DNA of 64,000 nt, taken from Nostoc sp. UHCC 0926. GTDB lineage: Bacteria; Cyanobacteriota; Cyanobacteriia; Cyanobacteriales; Nostocaceae. Position 1 is the stretch's first letter. Every line of letters starts with the position of its first letter. A model generated the notes under the pieces. It did no database searches. It saw only the letters and a program-made list of their open reading frames with translations, and was not told where the DNA came from. The position numbers and the translations under genes are program-made. Of the stretch, positions 53,232 to 61,768 are shown one piece after another. Location: contig NZ_CP117768.1 in the NCBI RefSeq assembly GCF_028623165.1, positions 6,514,001 to 6,578,000 on the forward strand, read 5' to 3'.

Positions 53232-53355
53232 TGGTGAAAGCTAACTCCCTAATGAAAGTTGACTTGTATTATTAATGTAGTATATGTATTATTTGTTGTC
53301 AAGGGGCTAGAAAGCTAATTTACAGCAGAATTCAAGTATTTGAACCACATCTGTC

Positions 53356-53383
53356 GTAGGGGCGCAAGGCCTTGCGCCCCTAC
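53356..53383. repeat. Perfect 28-base palindrome, GTAGGGGC...GCCCCTAC family
   Basis: Third member of the family (others at 5767 and 40411), with arms GTAGGGGCGCAAGG and the exact reverse complement. It lies in the gap between the Y-D RNA and the gene at 53723; the open frames crossing it are not convincing. Confidence 0.8.
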
Positions 53384-53669
53384 CGCGTGGTCTATTTACC
53401 TGAAAATAGCTGTAAAATTATTGCTTTGGAAAGATATGTCTGAGCGGCACAAGCGATCTGCTACTCAGAATTTCGGGGGAATATTATCCACACTGGATTG
53501 CGATCGCTCTTGTCAAAACTTTCTTATTTTCTCTGGTAAAAAACTTTTGCCCGATCGCAGACCAATATTAGATAAGTTGCAAGTTTAGAAGGTTATAACA
53601 CCCACTAAATAAAGGTTTTGCCGGCATATTTGCCACAACTTGGCCAAAATATACAAAAAAGTGTCCCAA

Positions 53670-53717
53670 TTTTTGCCAAGATAATAATATTATTTCCCAA
53701 AATTCACTTGGCAAAAA
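53670..53717 (+). promoter_or_regulatory. 11-bp inverted repeat directly before a start codon (candidate operator)
   Basis: TTTTTGCCAAG (53670-53680) and its exact reverse complement CTTGGCAAAAA (53707-53717) are separated by 26 bp that contain the palindrome AATAATATTATT. The right arm ends 5 bp before the ATG at 53723, leaving little room for a normal ribosome-binding site, so a regulator or an mRNA hairpin here would control the gene. Confidence 0.5.
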
Positions 53718-53722
53718 TCGGC

Positions 53723-54451
53723 ATGAGTGAAAAACCCATAGAAGATAACGGCAAGGCTTTTCTCGTTCTACTTTTGCCCATCTCGTTTTTGATTATTTTC
53801 CTGGTTGCTACTTGGAGAATTTTACTGGCGGTAATTTTCCTGGTAATTGGCTTCAAGCTTTGGCAGGAATATCAATGGCAACAGTGGACTGTACGAGTTA
53901 ACCCAATTTTTCATCAATTGGTTCGCGAAAATCAGGGCAGACTTACGCCAATGGACTTGGCAATCAGGGGCAATTTTCCTGGAACAACGGCAAAACGCTA
54001 CTTGGATGGTAAAGCCTCGGAATTTGGTGCTAGTATACTCAACTCCCAAGAGGCGGGGCAGTCTTATTACTTTATAACTGCCAGCATTCTTGGGAATATT
54101 CTTGATAGTAGTGAGCCTGTCAAAGAACTTCCTGCTCAACCAGTTACTAAAACTGCGCGATCGCTCCTAGCACCACCACCACCAACCCCACAGGAGGAGG
54201 AATTAGAAACCGAATCACTGCCACAGCCAAACCCTGAATCAGCTAAACGATCGCTGGAAAAACAGTTAGTTTTTGGCTCTCTGATCCAATCTGAACTTGC
54301 CAAACGGCTAAATGTCTATTCCAGCACGGTTTATAAACGGCGAAATGATCCAGAGTTTCCTGAGTGGAGTCGCAGCAAAGACCCTGATGGTATTGCCTGG
54401 TCATACTCGGAAAAAACTAAGGAGTTTTTCCCACTGGAGGAAGAAGGATAA
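53723..54451 (+). CDS. Cyanobacterial membrane protein with cytosolic helical domains
   Basis: Start ATG 53723 (MSEKPIEDNG) is preferred; an in-frame ATG at 53618 would add 35 residues that overlap the inverted repeat. Residues about 12-45 are two hydrophobic helices (FLVLLLPISFLIIFLVATWRILLAVIFLVIGF). Then FHQLVRENQGRLTPMDLAIRGNFPGTTAKRYLDGKASEFGA looks like a winged-helix segment, a Pro-rich linker follows, and QSELAKRLNVYSSTVYKRRNDPEFPEWSRSKDPDGIAWSY resembles an HTH/excisionase-like module. It is possibly a membrane-tethered DNA-binding protein; function unknown. Confidence 0.7.
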   Translation: MSEKPIEDNGKAFLVLLLPISFLIIFLVATWRILLAVIFLVIGFKLWQEYQWQQWTVRVNPIFHQLVRENQGRLTPMDLAIRGNFPGTTAKRYLDGKASEFGASILNSQEAGQSYYFITASILGNILDSSEPVKELPAQPVTKTARSLLAPPPPTPQEEELETESLPQPNPESAKRSLEKQLVFGSLIQSELAKRLNVYSSTVYKRRNDPEFPEWSRSKDPDGIAWSYSEKTKEFFPLEEEG

Positions 54452-54475
54452 CAATTCAAAATTTAAAAATATTAA

Positions 54476-55618
54476 TTACTTTTGATTTTTGAATTCTAAA
54501 CCCACAGCTTCGTTGATGGAATTTAATCCGCTTTGTTCTAGCTTAGAAAGCAAACCTAAAAGAATCCGGCGTACCATCAGTGGGCCTTCGTAAATCCAGC
54601 CTGTATAAACCTGGATCAAGCTAGCACCAGCAGTAATTTTTTCCCAAGCATCTTCACCAGAAAAAATGCCACCAACGCCAATAATTGGGATTTGTCCTTG
54701 GGTTTGCTGCCAAATAAAACGAATTACCTCAGTGGAGCGATCGCGCAATGGTTCACCGCTAATTCCGCCAGCTTCTGACTGGGGTGATTTGCCAGTTTGG
54801 TCAATTATCTGGGTTTTCAGTCCATCACGGCGGATGGTGGTGTTGGTGGCAATAATTCCCGCCAGTTGGTAGGTTTTAGCCAAAGAAATAATGTCAGCGA
54901 TCGCAACCCAATCCAAATCTGGCGCTATCTTGACAAAAATTGGTTTTTGTGCAGTGTTTTCTTGTTGCAATAATTCCAAGATGGTACTGAGCATAGAAGC
55001 ATCTTGGAGCGATCGTAACCCTGGTGTATTCGGGGAAGAGACATTAACAACAAAATAGTCTGCCAAATCCTTGAGTAAGCGAAAACTATCGAGATAATCC
55101 TGTGCGGCGGCTTCCAAGGGAGTTACCTTAGATTTACCCAAATTGATCCCTATGGGTATTAACTGGACGTTATCCTGCTTTTCCTGTCCCAAACGTGCCG
55201 CCATTGCTGCTGCACCGCGATTATTAAAGCCCATGCGATTGAGAGCAGCTTTGTCCAACGGCAAGCGAAATAAACGGGGACGCGGATTTCCTGGCTGTGC
55301 GTGAAAAGTTACAGTTCCTAGTTCTGCAAAGCCAAAACCCAGGTTAGACCAAATGCCAGCAGCTACTCCATCCTTGTCAAAGCCAGCTGCTAACCCTACG
55401 GGATTTGGAAAGTTTAGCCCAAATAAATTTTGTTCTAGGCGTGAATCGTATAGACATAAGGACTGCTTTAGGCCTTGGTTTACCCAACTAGCTCTTTGGT
55501 GAACGCCTGTTTGGGATAGCCAATTAAAACTGCGAATCGTCTGCTGGTGTAACCACTCTGAATCGGTTTTTACCAGATTGAACAAAAACGGACGAATGGC
55601 AAGTTGATAAATATCCAT
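54476..55618 (-). CDS. pyrD: Dihydroorotate dehydrogenase (quinone), class 2
   Basis: A 380-residue FMN enzyme of pyrimidine synthesis that passes electrons to quinones at the membrane. N-terminal membrane-associating helices (IYQLAIRPFLFNLVKTDSEWLHQQTI), NPVGLAAGFDKDG, AELGTVTFHAQPGNPRPRLFRL, the NRMGFNNRGA segment, VNVSSPNTPGLRSLQ (catalytic Ser of class 2), GGISGEPLRDRS and IIGVGGIFSGEDAWEKITAGASLIQVYTG are complete. Start at ATG 55618 (MDIYQ) is preferred to the ATG at 55633 that overlaps the upstream stop. Length is normal. Confidence 0.95.
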   Translation of the reverse strand: MDIYQLAIRPFLFNLVKTDSEWLHQQTIRSFNWLSQTGVHQRASWVNQGLKQSLCLYDSRLEQNLFGLNFPNPVGLAAGFDKDGVAAGIWSNLGFGFAELGTVTFHAQPGNPRPRLFRLPLDKAALNRMGFNNRGAAAMAARLGQEKQDNVQLIPIGINLGKSKVTPLEAAAQDYLDSFRLLKDLADYFVVNVSSPNTPGLRSLQDASMLSTILELLQQENTAQKPIFVKIAPDLDWVAIADIISLAKTYQLAGIIATNTTIRRDGLKTQIIDQTGKSPQSEAGGISGEPLRDRSTEVIRFIWQQTQGQIPIIGVGGIFSGEDAWEKITAGASLIQVYTGWIYEGPLMVRRILLGLLSKLEQSGLNSINEAVGLEFKNQK

Positions 55619-55632
55619 TTTAATCCTTAACA

Positions 55633-55902
55633 TTACCCGAATTCAGTAGACTGCCGCGCTTCCTCTTTAGCTTGTCGGAGTTCCTCTTTAGCTTGCCGCA
55701 CTTCTTCAGCAAGCTGCCGCATTTCTTCGGTAGAATTTCTCATTTCTTCAGCAAGCTGTCGCTGCTCCTCTTGTGAAAACCTGACATCTTCAGCAGACTA
55801 CCGCTCCTCTTCTTGTGAGAGCCTGCTTTCTTCAGCAGACTCTCGCTTCTCCTCTGAGACTTGTCTCTGCTCCTCTCGATCATCGGATGAAGTTTCGCCC
55901 AT
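55633..55902 (-). pseudogene. Heptad-repeat coiled-coil gene with one internal amber codon
   Basis: From ATG 55902 the frame gives MGETSSDDREEQRQVSEEKRES and then continues in 7-residue units of the EEMRQLA/EEVRQAK/EELRQAK type to a TAA at 55633-55635, 90 codons in all. A single TAG interrupts it at codon 35 (55798-55800); all other codons keep the heptad pattern. It is about eleven 21-bp units of a continuous coiled coil. Its stop overlaps the first possible pyrD start (TAATG). A point nonsense mutation or recoding could both be considered; mutation is simpler. Confidence 0.7.
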
Positions 55903-56035
55903 TTCCTTAGCACTCCCTGATCTAACTTCAACGAAGCTGTTACTTAGAACTTTCAGCAAACACCCGTGGCAATATTACTCAGGGTGCTTTTCTGGGCATC
56001 TTATATATTACAAGTTATGTAAACCAATAAATCAG

Positions 56036-58957
56036 ATGGGGCAGCCGCAAAAACCTATAGCCGCCGAACAGCAGATCCTCTCCTTGGGACGCGTCCTCCA
56101 GAGCCTTAGGGAAGAAGAAAATGTTGACGTTCTGATTGAAACTACTATTTCTTATCTTAAGGAACAGTTTGACTACAGACTGATTTGGATTGCTCTTTAC
56201 GATCGCCTGAATCACATTTTATTCGGAAAAGGGGGCATCACACCTGATCGTGACACGAGCTTTTTACGACAAAGAGTTGTTCTCAGTCCTGGGGATTTAT
56301 TAGAGCAAGTGGTGATTGAACAGCATCCCTTGGGCATAGCCGATTTGCAAACTGAAATCCGCGCCGCAGATTGGCGAAAAATTGCAGAAAAATTCCACAT
56401 CCAGGGAACGATTATTTTACCTATTCGCCATAAAGACCGCTGCTTGGGTTTGCTGTTACTGGGTTCAGAACGCTGGGGCTACCTACTCACAGGGGAAGCA
56501 AAAGCACGTTTGATGATGGTTTTAGGTGAATTGGGGGCAGTGCTTTATCAAAATGAGATTGATTTGCAGCACAAGCAAACCAAGAGAACCGACGAGCCAT
56601 TATTAGAATTGCTAGAAAATTTACGCACCCTGACTAACCTTAATCAAAAACTTGAGGCAGCGGTGCAAGCAACTCATAAATTTGTCTCCCCCAATCGGAC
56701 AAATGTTTACTGGTTTGAGCGAGAAGGGCGCTACTTTTGGTGTCGGATGAGCAATCAGTTGGTCAAAATTGATCGCAATTCCAGCAATCAGCAAGCAGCA
56801 GGAATTACTGTACAGGAGTTGAGCGACTTTTATTATGCTTTGGCTGTTAACCAAATTGTCTCGATTGGTGATGCCCGTAGTTCCTTGAAAAGCCATTTTA
56901 CGGCAAAATTGCTGCAACGCTTGAAGGTGCGATCGCTCTTGGCAGCTCCGATAATTTGGCAAAAGAACTTGCTCGGTTTTCTGGCGGTGGAAAGCAATGA
57001 ACCTCGAATCTGGACCGAGCCAGACAAAAATTTCGTCCAAGGTGTTGCTGGTTTAATCTCCCTGGTTGCACCCGCTGAAAGCATGGAAAGCACCGTTAAA
57101 CAGATTCAAGAGGATGCTCAACTGACTAGCCAAGTTGCCCAAGGTATTTATAGTCAACATGACCTTCAGGAAACCTTACACAGTTGTGCTAAGAGAGTTT
57201 TAGCTCGATTAGCAGCCACCCGCTTTTTATTGTTGCAGTATGACCCTGAGCAGAATAATTATCAATTTATTTACCAAAGTCAGCCCTATAATCGCCGACC
57301 ATTGACATTTACGCTTCATCCTCTCAAAGAATTAGATGGGCAGCTTTTGCAACGTTCAACTCAAGCGGTGGAAATTGAGAACTTAGATGAAGATTTACGC
57401 TTTTTTAACTGGCGTCCCTTTTTATTAGAAAATGGTGTGCGATCGCTACTTGTTTCTAAATGCACTCACGAGCATATACCAGCAGCCCTTTTGGTCATTA
57501 CTCACGAAACCCATCGTTCTTGGACAACTCTGGAAAAGGAATTACTGTGGGCCGTCAGTCAACAGATTGGTGTCATTCTTCGTCAGTGGCAATTACACAA
57601 CCGCACCACCCAGCAGCAAAAAACTTCCCAGGCATTTGAGCAATGCCTACACATCCTGACACAATCCCAGAACAGCAAAATCGAGGTGAAAAAAAAGCAT
57701 TTAGAACGGACAGCACTCGAACAAATAGCATCAATTTTGGGCTGTCCCCTAGCGGTACTGCTATCCTGGTCGCCTGGTGAAAGTTGGGCAAAAATTATCC
57801 CTGGAGTGATTGACAATAGTAAATTTGGGATTTTTTCTGATGCATCTATTCCTATCCAGGCTGAAGCCTTAATTCAGTGGGCCCTTGCTACGGAGAGTTA
57901 CTTGATTTTGAAGGTAGATGATTTACCCCCAGAAACTCGAAAATGGTTGAATGCTCCAGACAAAGGTCAAATTTTGGTGATGGCATTACGTACCAATGCT
58001 GATTATGAAACCACAGGTGTAGTCTTGTTGGCAGACTATCAAGAATGTCGCTGGTCAGAACAAAATCTCAGTGCGACAGTAACTCTGATTTCTCAATTAG
58101 CCTGGTGGCGTCGTGAAAAGCAAATTACCCAACTTCTAGAATCCACAACAGAGGAATTACGACAACTCAACTGGTACAAACATCGTCGCTTAGAGGAAAT
58201 CCAAAGAATAACAGCACACTCCCTTAGACAAATACATGATTTGGGCATTCCTGCTAATGAACTTACTGAGATGCGCTACCAGCTATTGCTGCGGCAGTTA
58301 GACCACACAGCCACCTCTATGAGTGGAATGCTAAAACTTGAGCATTGGCAACTAAACATAAGTTGGGAAACTATACCCATAGCCAGTTTAATGAAGCGAT
58401 CGCTCGAACGCATCGAAAGTTTAGTCAAACAACAAAAGCTGTGGATTGGTGTACATGGTTTGGGACAACCGATTGAGGAGCAATCGCCAAAGAACTCTTC
58501 ATTAACTAAAGGCGTTCCTACCTCAAACACTCAATCTTCAATGGCGATCGCTGGTGATATTGTCAAAATTGAGTTAGTTATCCATGAATTATTGGTTACT
58601 GCCTGTAACCGTTCTCAAATCGGCGGCAGAATTGACATTTGGTGTCGCCGTTTAGATGCATCTAAAACCGTAGATCCAAATTATTCTTCTGCAAGTACAG
58701 GGTCTGAACATCAGACATCTCTAGAACTGTCGATTACATATAACGGTGCGATCGAACCAGAGCTACTAACAGAGCTACATAATAATACACCCAAAGATGT
58801 GCTTGCTGCCTCTAACCTTGACCAACCACCAGGTTTACATCTGCTAATCTGCCAAAACCTCATGCAGAAGTTGCGAGGACAGTTGAATTTCTATCAATTA
58901 CCAGATAATCGAGTAGTTAGCCGCTTGCTGTTGCCGTTAGTTGGTCATGATTCTTAG
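56036..58957 (+). CDS. Multi-GAF sensor protein with degenerate histidine-kinase C-terminus
   Basis: A 973-residue cytosolic protein. Four GAF-like domains: about 25-185 (VDVLIETTISYLKEQFDYRLIWIALYDR), 200-345 (LEAAVQATHKFVSPNRTNVYWFER...SLLAAPIIWQKNLLGFLAVES), 375-530 (LQETLHSCAKRVLARLAATRFLLLQYDPE) and 545-705. A helix (RRLEEIQRITAHSLRQIHDLG) then stands where the phospho-accepting H-box should be, and a weak HATPase-like end (GLHLLICQNLMQKLRGQLNFY; RLLLPL) has GLHL where G-boxes are expected, with no clear N-box. It may be a non-kinase signalling scaffold. No phytochrome Cys was recognised in the GAFs. Confidence 0.8.
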   Translation: MGQPQKPIAAEQQILSLGRVLQSLREEENVDVLIETTISYLKEQFDYRLIWIALYDRLNHILFGKGGITPDRDTSFLRQRVVLSPGDLLEQVVIEQHPLGIADLQTEIRAADWRKIAEKFHIQGTIILPIRHKDRCLGLLLLGSERWGYLLTGEAKARLMMVLGELGAVLYQNEIDLQHKQTKRTDEPLLELLENLRTLTNLNQKLEAAVQATHKFVSPNRTNVYWFEREGRYFWCRMSNQLVKIDRNSSNQQAAGITVQELSDFYYALAVNQIVSIGDARSSLKSHFTAKLLQRLKVRSLLAAPIIWQKNLLGFLAVESNEPRIWTEPDKNFVQGVAGLISLVAPAESMESTVKQIQEDAQLTSQVAQGIYSQHDLQETLHSCAKRVLARLAATRFLLLQYDPEQNNYQFIYQSQPYNRRPLTFTLHPLKELDGQLLQRSTQAVEIENLDEDLRFFNWRPFLLENGVRSLLVSKCTHEHIPAALLVITHETHRSWTTLEKELLWAVSQQIGVILRQWQLHNRTTQQQKTSQAFEQCLHILTQSQNSKIEVKKKHLERTALEQIASILGCPLAVLLSWSPGESWAKIIPGVIDNSKFGIFSDASIPIQAEALIQWALATESYLILKVDDLPPETRKWLNAPDKGQILVMALRTNADYETTGVVLLADYQECRWSEQNLSATVTLISQLAWWRREKQITQLLESTTEELRQLNWYKHRRLEEIQRITAHSLRQIHDLGIPANELTEMRYQLLLRQLDHTATSMSGMLKLEHWQLNISWETIPIASLMKRSLERIESLVKQQKLWIGVHGLGQPIEEQSPKNSSLTKGVPTSNTQSSMAIAGDIVKIELVIHELLVTACNRSQIGGRIDIWCRRLDASKTVDPNYSSASTGSEHQTSLELSITYNGAIEPELLTELHNNTPKDVLAASNLDQPPGLHLLICQNLMQKLRGQLNFYQLPDNRVVSRLLLPLVGHDS

Positions 58958-59736
58958 TAGCATTTTTCCTTCTCTTCCTTTGCGCTCTTTGCAGTAGCCT
59001 ACGGCAAGCCTTACGGGTGACGCTCATACCGACGCTCGATTACTCGCTAACGCCAGTTCCTTTATGCCGGGGAACCTTTCCACCAGACTGGCTTACCGCT
59101 TTGCGTCTACGTTAAAAAAATTGACTTTGACAAAGAGTTAAGCCTTAATTGAACCCTATTAACTTATTGACTACAAGCATTAACAATTTATCTTTGTCAC
59201 TGTCAAGGCTAATTAAACGGAAATATCAAATCATCTTGGCAATTATCTCAAATAATTTGTATATATTTACTGACTTCATCAAGTGGCTAGTTGTGAGTTT
59301 TTAATGGCTCAAATATCTCCAAAAAACGTGACATTCTTTTTCAGAATAGTTAGTATATAACTTGATAAAACACTGCTCAGTATTATTCCTTTTGGATGTA
59401 ATATAAATTCACGTTTTCAATCCAAAAAAAACAATTAACTAACCAAAAACAGGGCTATTAATAGGATTTATATAATAAAAATTAGTAATTTCTCCCTTAA
59501 CCTTGCTTTACCAACAGTGAACAATCGGGAAAAGAAAGACAGTAATTTTTTAAAGCTTGTTATGTAGCAGATTGAAGTTTTAGTAGAAAAACTTGGTAAA
59601 AAAGATCAAAACATATGGGCTAAAGCTCACCAAACAAATTTTTACTTGTATATGATATTTATAGATTTACATAGTTAATTAAAGTCTTATATCGGTTTTA
59701 GTATAGCAGCTTAGACCTTCATTTTTAGGTAATGAG
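58958..59736. other. 780-bp gene-free region upstream of the vWA operon
   Basis: The first 160 bp contain GC-rich iterated sequence (GCCTACGGCAAGCC, TACGGGTGACGC, TTTATGCCGGGGAACC). From about 59150 on it is very AT-rich with no convincing gene, suitable as the promoter region for the downstream operon; no clear -10/-35 pair can be called. Confidence 0.45.
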
Positions 59737-59919
59737 ATGAAATCAGTACATCAAATCAGAACTCTCGGATTGTCGATTTTAAATTTACTGCAAATAAAAA
59801 GATATGGATGGTATCAAAATATATGCACATATATTAAGCGGATTAAATTTAAACTCTTAAACTACTACTTGGAGGAAGACCAATATAAAATTTATCTGCT
59901 TGGAGAAATCTATCAATGA
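59737..59919 (+). CDS. Possible small protein, coupled to the vWA gene
   Basis: A 60-codon frame with AAATCAGTACATC-type start ATGAAATCA; the product is basic and Tyr/Ile-rich (MKSVHQIRTLGLSILNLLQIKRYGWYQ), amphipathic rather than a clear membrane span. Its TGA overlaps the ATG of the vWA gene by 4 bp, which supports translation, but no family is recognised and the frame could be fortuitous in AT-rich DNA. Confidence 0.35.
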   Translation: MKSVHQIRTLGLSILNLLQIKRYGWYQNICTYIKRIKFKLLNYYLEEDQYKIYLLGEIYQ

Positions 59920-61748
59920 GTTTTATATACTTCAAGCCTTGGTTGAGATTTAGTTCAGTCCAAAGCATTATTATTTTGGCTCTAATATCAATTTATAACT
60001 TGTGTGGTGCATCTGCTCAGACTACTCCTAAAGGTGGAATTGACTGGATTTTAGTAGTAGATACTTCTGCTTCCATGCGTGGTGTCGGTGGAACAAAAAA
60101 TATTTTTGAACCAGTAAAAAATTCTATTACGGAATTTGTTAATACTGCCAGATTAGGCGATACCGTTACTATCTATACTTTTGACAAAGATGTAACTTTA
60201 AATGCAGATGATATCAAGATTACCAGTAATCCAGACAGAGGTAAACTCAAGCAAATAATTAGCTCACTTCAGGCTGAGGGTGTGCGGACTCATACAGGTA
60301 AGGCTGTGCAAAAGGCGCTGCAACATTCCGCCCTGTTAAACAAACGTGCTGATGCTCTTGGTCGGACTGTCAGCATAGTATTTCTGACAGATGGATTAGA
60401 AGATGTGCGTGGTATTCCTAATCCTGTTCTCATTCCTAGTAATACCCAATTTTTACGAGAGCAACAATGCAAGCCCTATATATTTTTTGTGTCTTTAGGA
60501 TTAAAAGAACACGAAAAGCAACTGAATGACTTCGCTAGCAATCCAGCGCTTTGTGGGAAGGGGCAGGTATTGCGAGATCCGGGAGGAGTTCAACTCAACA
60601 AGCTGGCTCAAAATATCCGACCAGTGCTGATTACACCTAAGCTTGATGTCAATTTACCCACACCCAATTTGCAGCCAGTATTACCTGGAACAACTACTGA
60701 ACCGCTCAATATTAATAGCATCAGTAATGTCAATGCTAAGATAAGTTTGCAACTGGAAGACCCTAAGCAAAGTGGTATTCGCTTAATTCCACCCGATCGC
60801 ACCATCAACTTAGTTGCGAATCAAGCAACAGTAATCCCTGTACGTTTCCAGATACCAGCAGAGGTAAAGGGGGGCGCTAGTAACTTGCGCTTGGTGTTGA
60901 CGATCGCAGACCAAACGATCGCACCAATTACAATTGACCTACCTTTAACCATTCAGTCGAAACTACAAATACAACCTACACGGATAGATTTTGGCTCACT
61001 AGAAGTAGGCAAAAGCACTGAAACTCAAACTTTGGTAGTTCGCACCAATATATCTGGAATAGCCAGCTTACAGCTACAAGGCAATTCCAAAGAGATTTCT
61101 GTGGCAGAACCTTCAGCAGCTATATCCTTACAACCAGGAGAAACTAAAATTCCTGTGCAGTTGCAGGTTGCTGATAGCAATTTTGAAAGCGATCGCACCT
61201 TCACCTTAGTCCTGACTCCAGATAACTCAATTGCTAGTCCTGTCAGTGCGGAAGCTCATCTGCATATTTTGATGCCATTGGGACGAAAAATAGTCATTTG
61301 GTTGCTCTTAGGGCTACTGGTGTTGTTAATTACCCTGATAGTAGTTTGTTTGATTCAACGCAAAACCCCCTTGGAATTAGTCGAAGATTTTCGCACCCGC
61401 AACCGCTTAGAAGGAGCATTGGTAGTGCTAGAACCACTGCCACAATCATCCCAAGACGAAGAGATTAGTCTCACTCACCTACACAAGGGGAGAGTATGCC
61501 TGAGTGATTTGATACCAGCCATTGCCGCGACAGATTCGGATGCTGAGTTAATCACAGTTTGGCGGGCAGGCAAAAAAAATATAGATTTGCGGTGTTTGAA
61601 AGGTGTAATTTTTGTCAATACTAAAAAGATAAATACAGATGAACTCTTTGACGAGGACATCATCCAGATTGGCAACGTTAAGCTGCAATTTAACTGGATT
61701 GAACACCAAAGACCCTCTGAGTCAGGCAGTGGGCAAACAAACTTTTGA
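59916..61748 (+). CDS. Membrane-anchored vWA-domain protein
   Basis: A 610-residue protein. Residues 1-36 form a signal peptide (hydrophobic core, ASA before QTTP). Residues 41-225 are a vWA domain (WILVVDTSASMRG; MIDAS D49/S51/S53 in DTSAS; TGKAV and FLTDGLEDV provide the other MIDAS positions). About 235-450 are beta-sandwich regions (Ig-like/ASPM-SPD-2-like: IDFGSLEVGKSTETQTLVV). A membrane helix lies at about 459-481, and a 128-residue cytosolic tail ends EDIIQIGNVKLQFNW, which looks FHA-like at low confidence. The tubulin-like gene starts 20 bp downstream, so the pair is an operon. Confidence 0.85.
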   Translation: MSFIYFKPWLRFSSVQSIIILALISIYNLCGASAQTTPKGGIDWILVVDTSASMRGVGGTKNIFEPVKNSITEFVNTARLGDTVTIYTFDKDVTLNADDIKITSNPDRGKLKQIISSLQAEGVRTHTGKAVQKALQHSALLNKRADALGRTVSIVFLTDGLEDVRGIPNPVLIPSNTQFLREQQCKPYIFFVSLGLKEHEKQLNDFASNPALCGKGQVLRDPGGVQLNKLAQNIRPVLITPKLDVNLPTPNLQPVLPGTTTEPLNINSISNVNAKISLQLEDPKQSGIRLIPPDRTINLVANQATVIPVRFQIPAEVKGGASNLRLVLTIADQTIAPITIDLPLTIQSKLQIQPTRIDFGSLEVGKSTETQTLVVRTNISGIASLQLQGNSKEISVAEPSAAISLQPGETKIPVQLQVADSNFESDRTFTLVLTPDNSIASPVSAEAHLHILMPLGRKIVIWLLLGLLVLLITLIVVCLIQRKTPLELVEDFRTRNRLEGALVVLEPLPQSSQDEEISLTHLHKGRVCLSDLIPAIAATDSDAELITVWRAGKKNIDLRCLKGVIFVNTKKINTDELFDEDIIQIGNVKLQFNWIEHQRPSESGSGQTNF

Positions 61749-61768
61749 ATAATATCACAGGAAAGTGA

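Noticed and set aside
53340..53588. 82-codon open frame
   Set aside because: It spans a perfect 28-base palindrome and shows no protein-like pattern.
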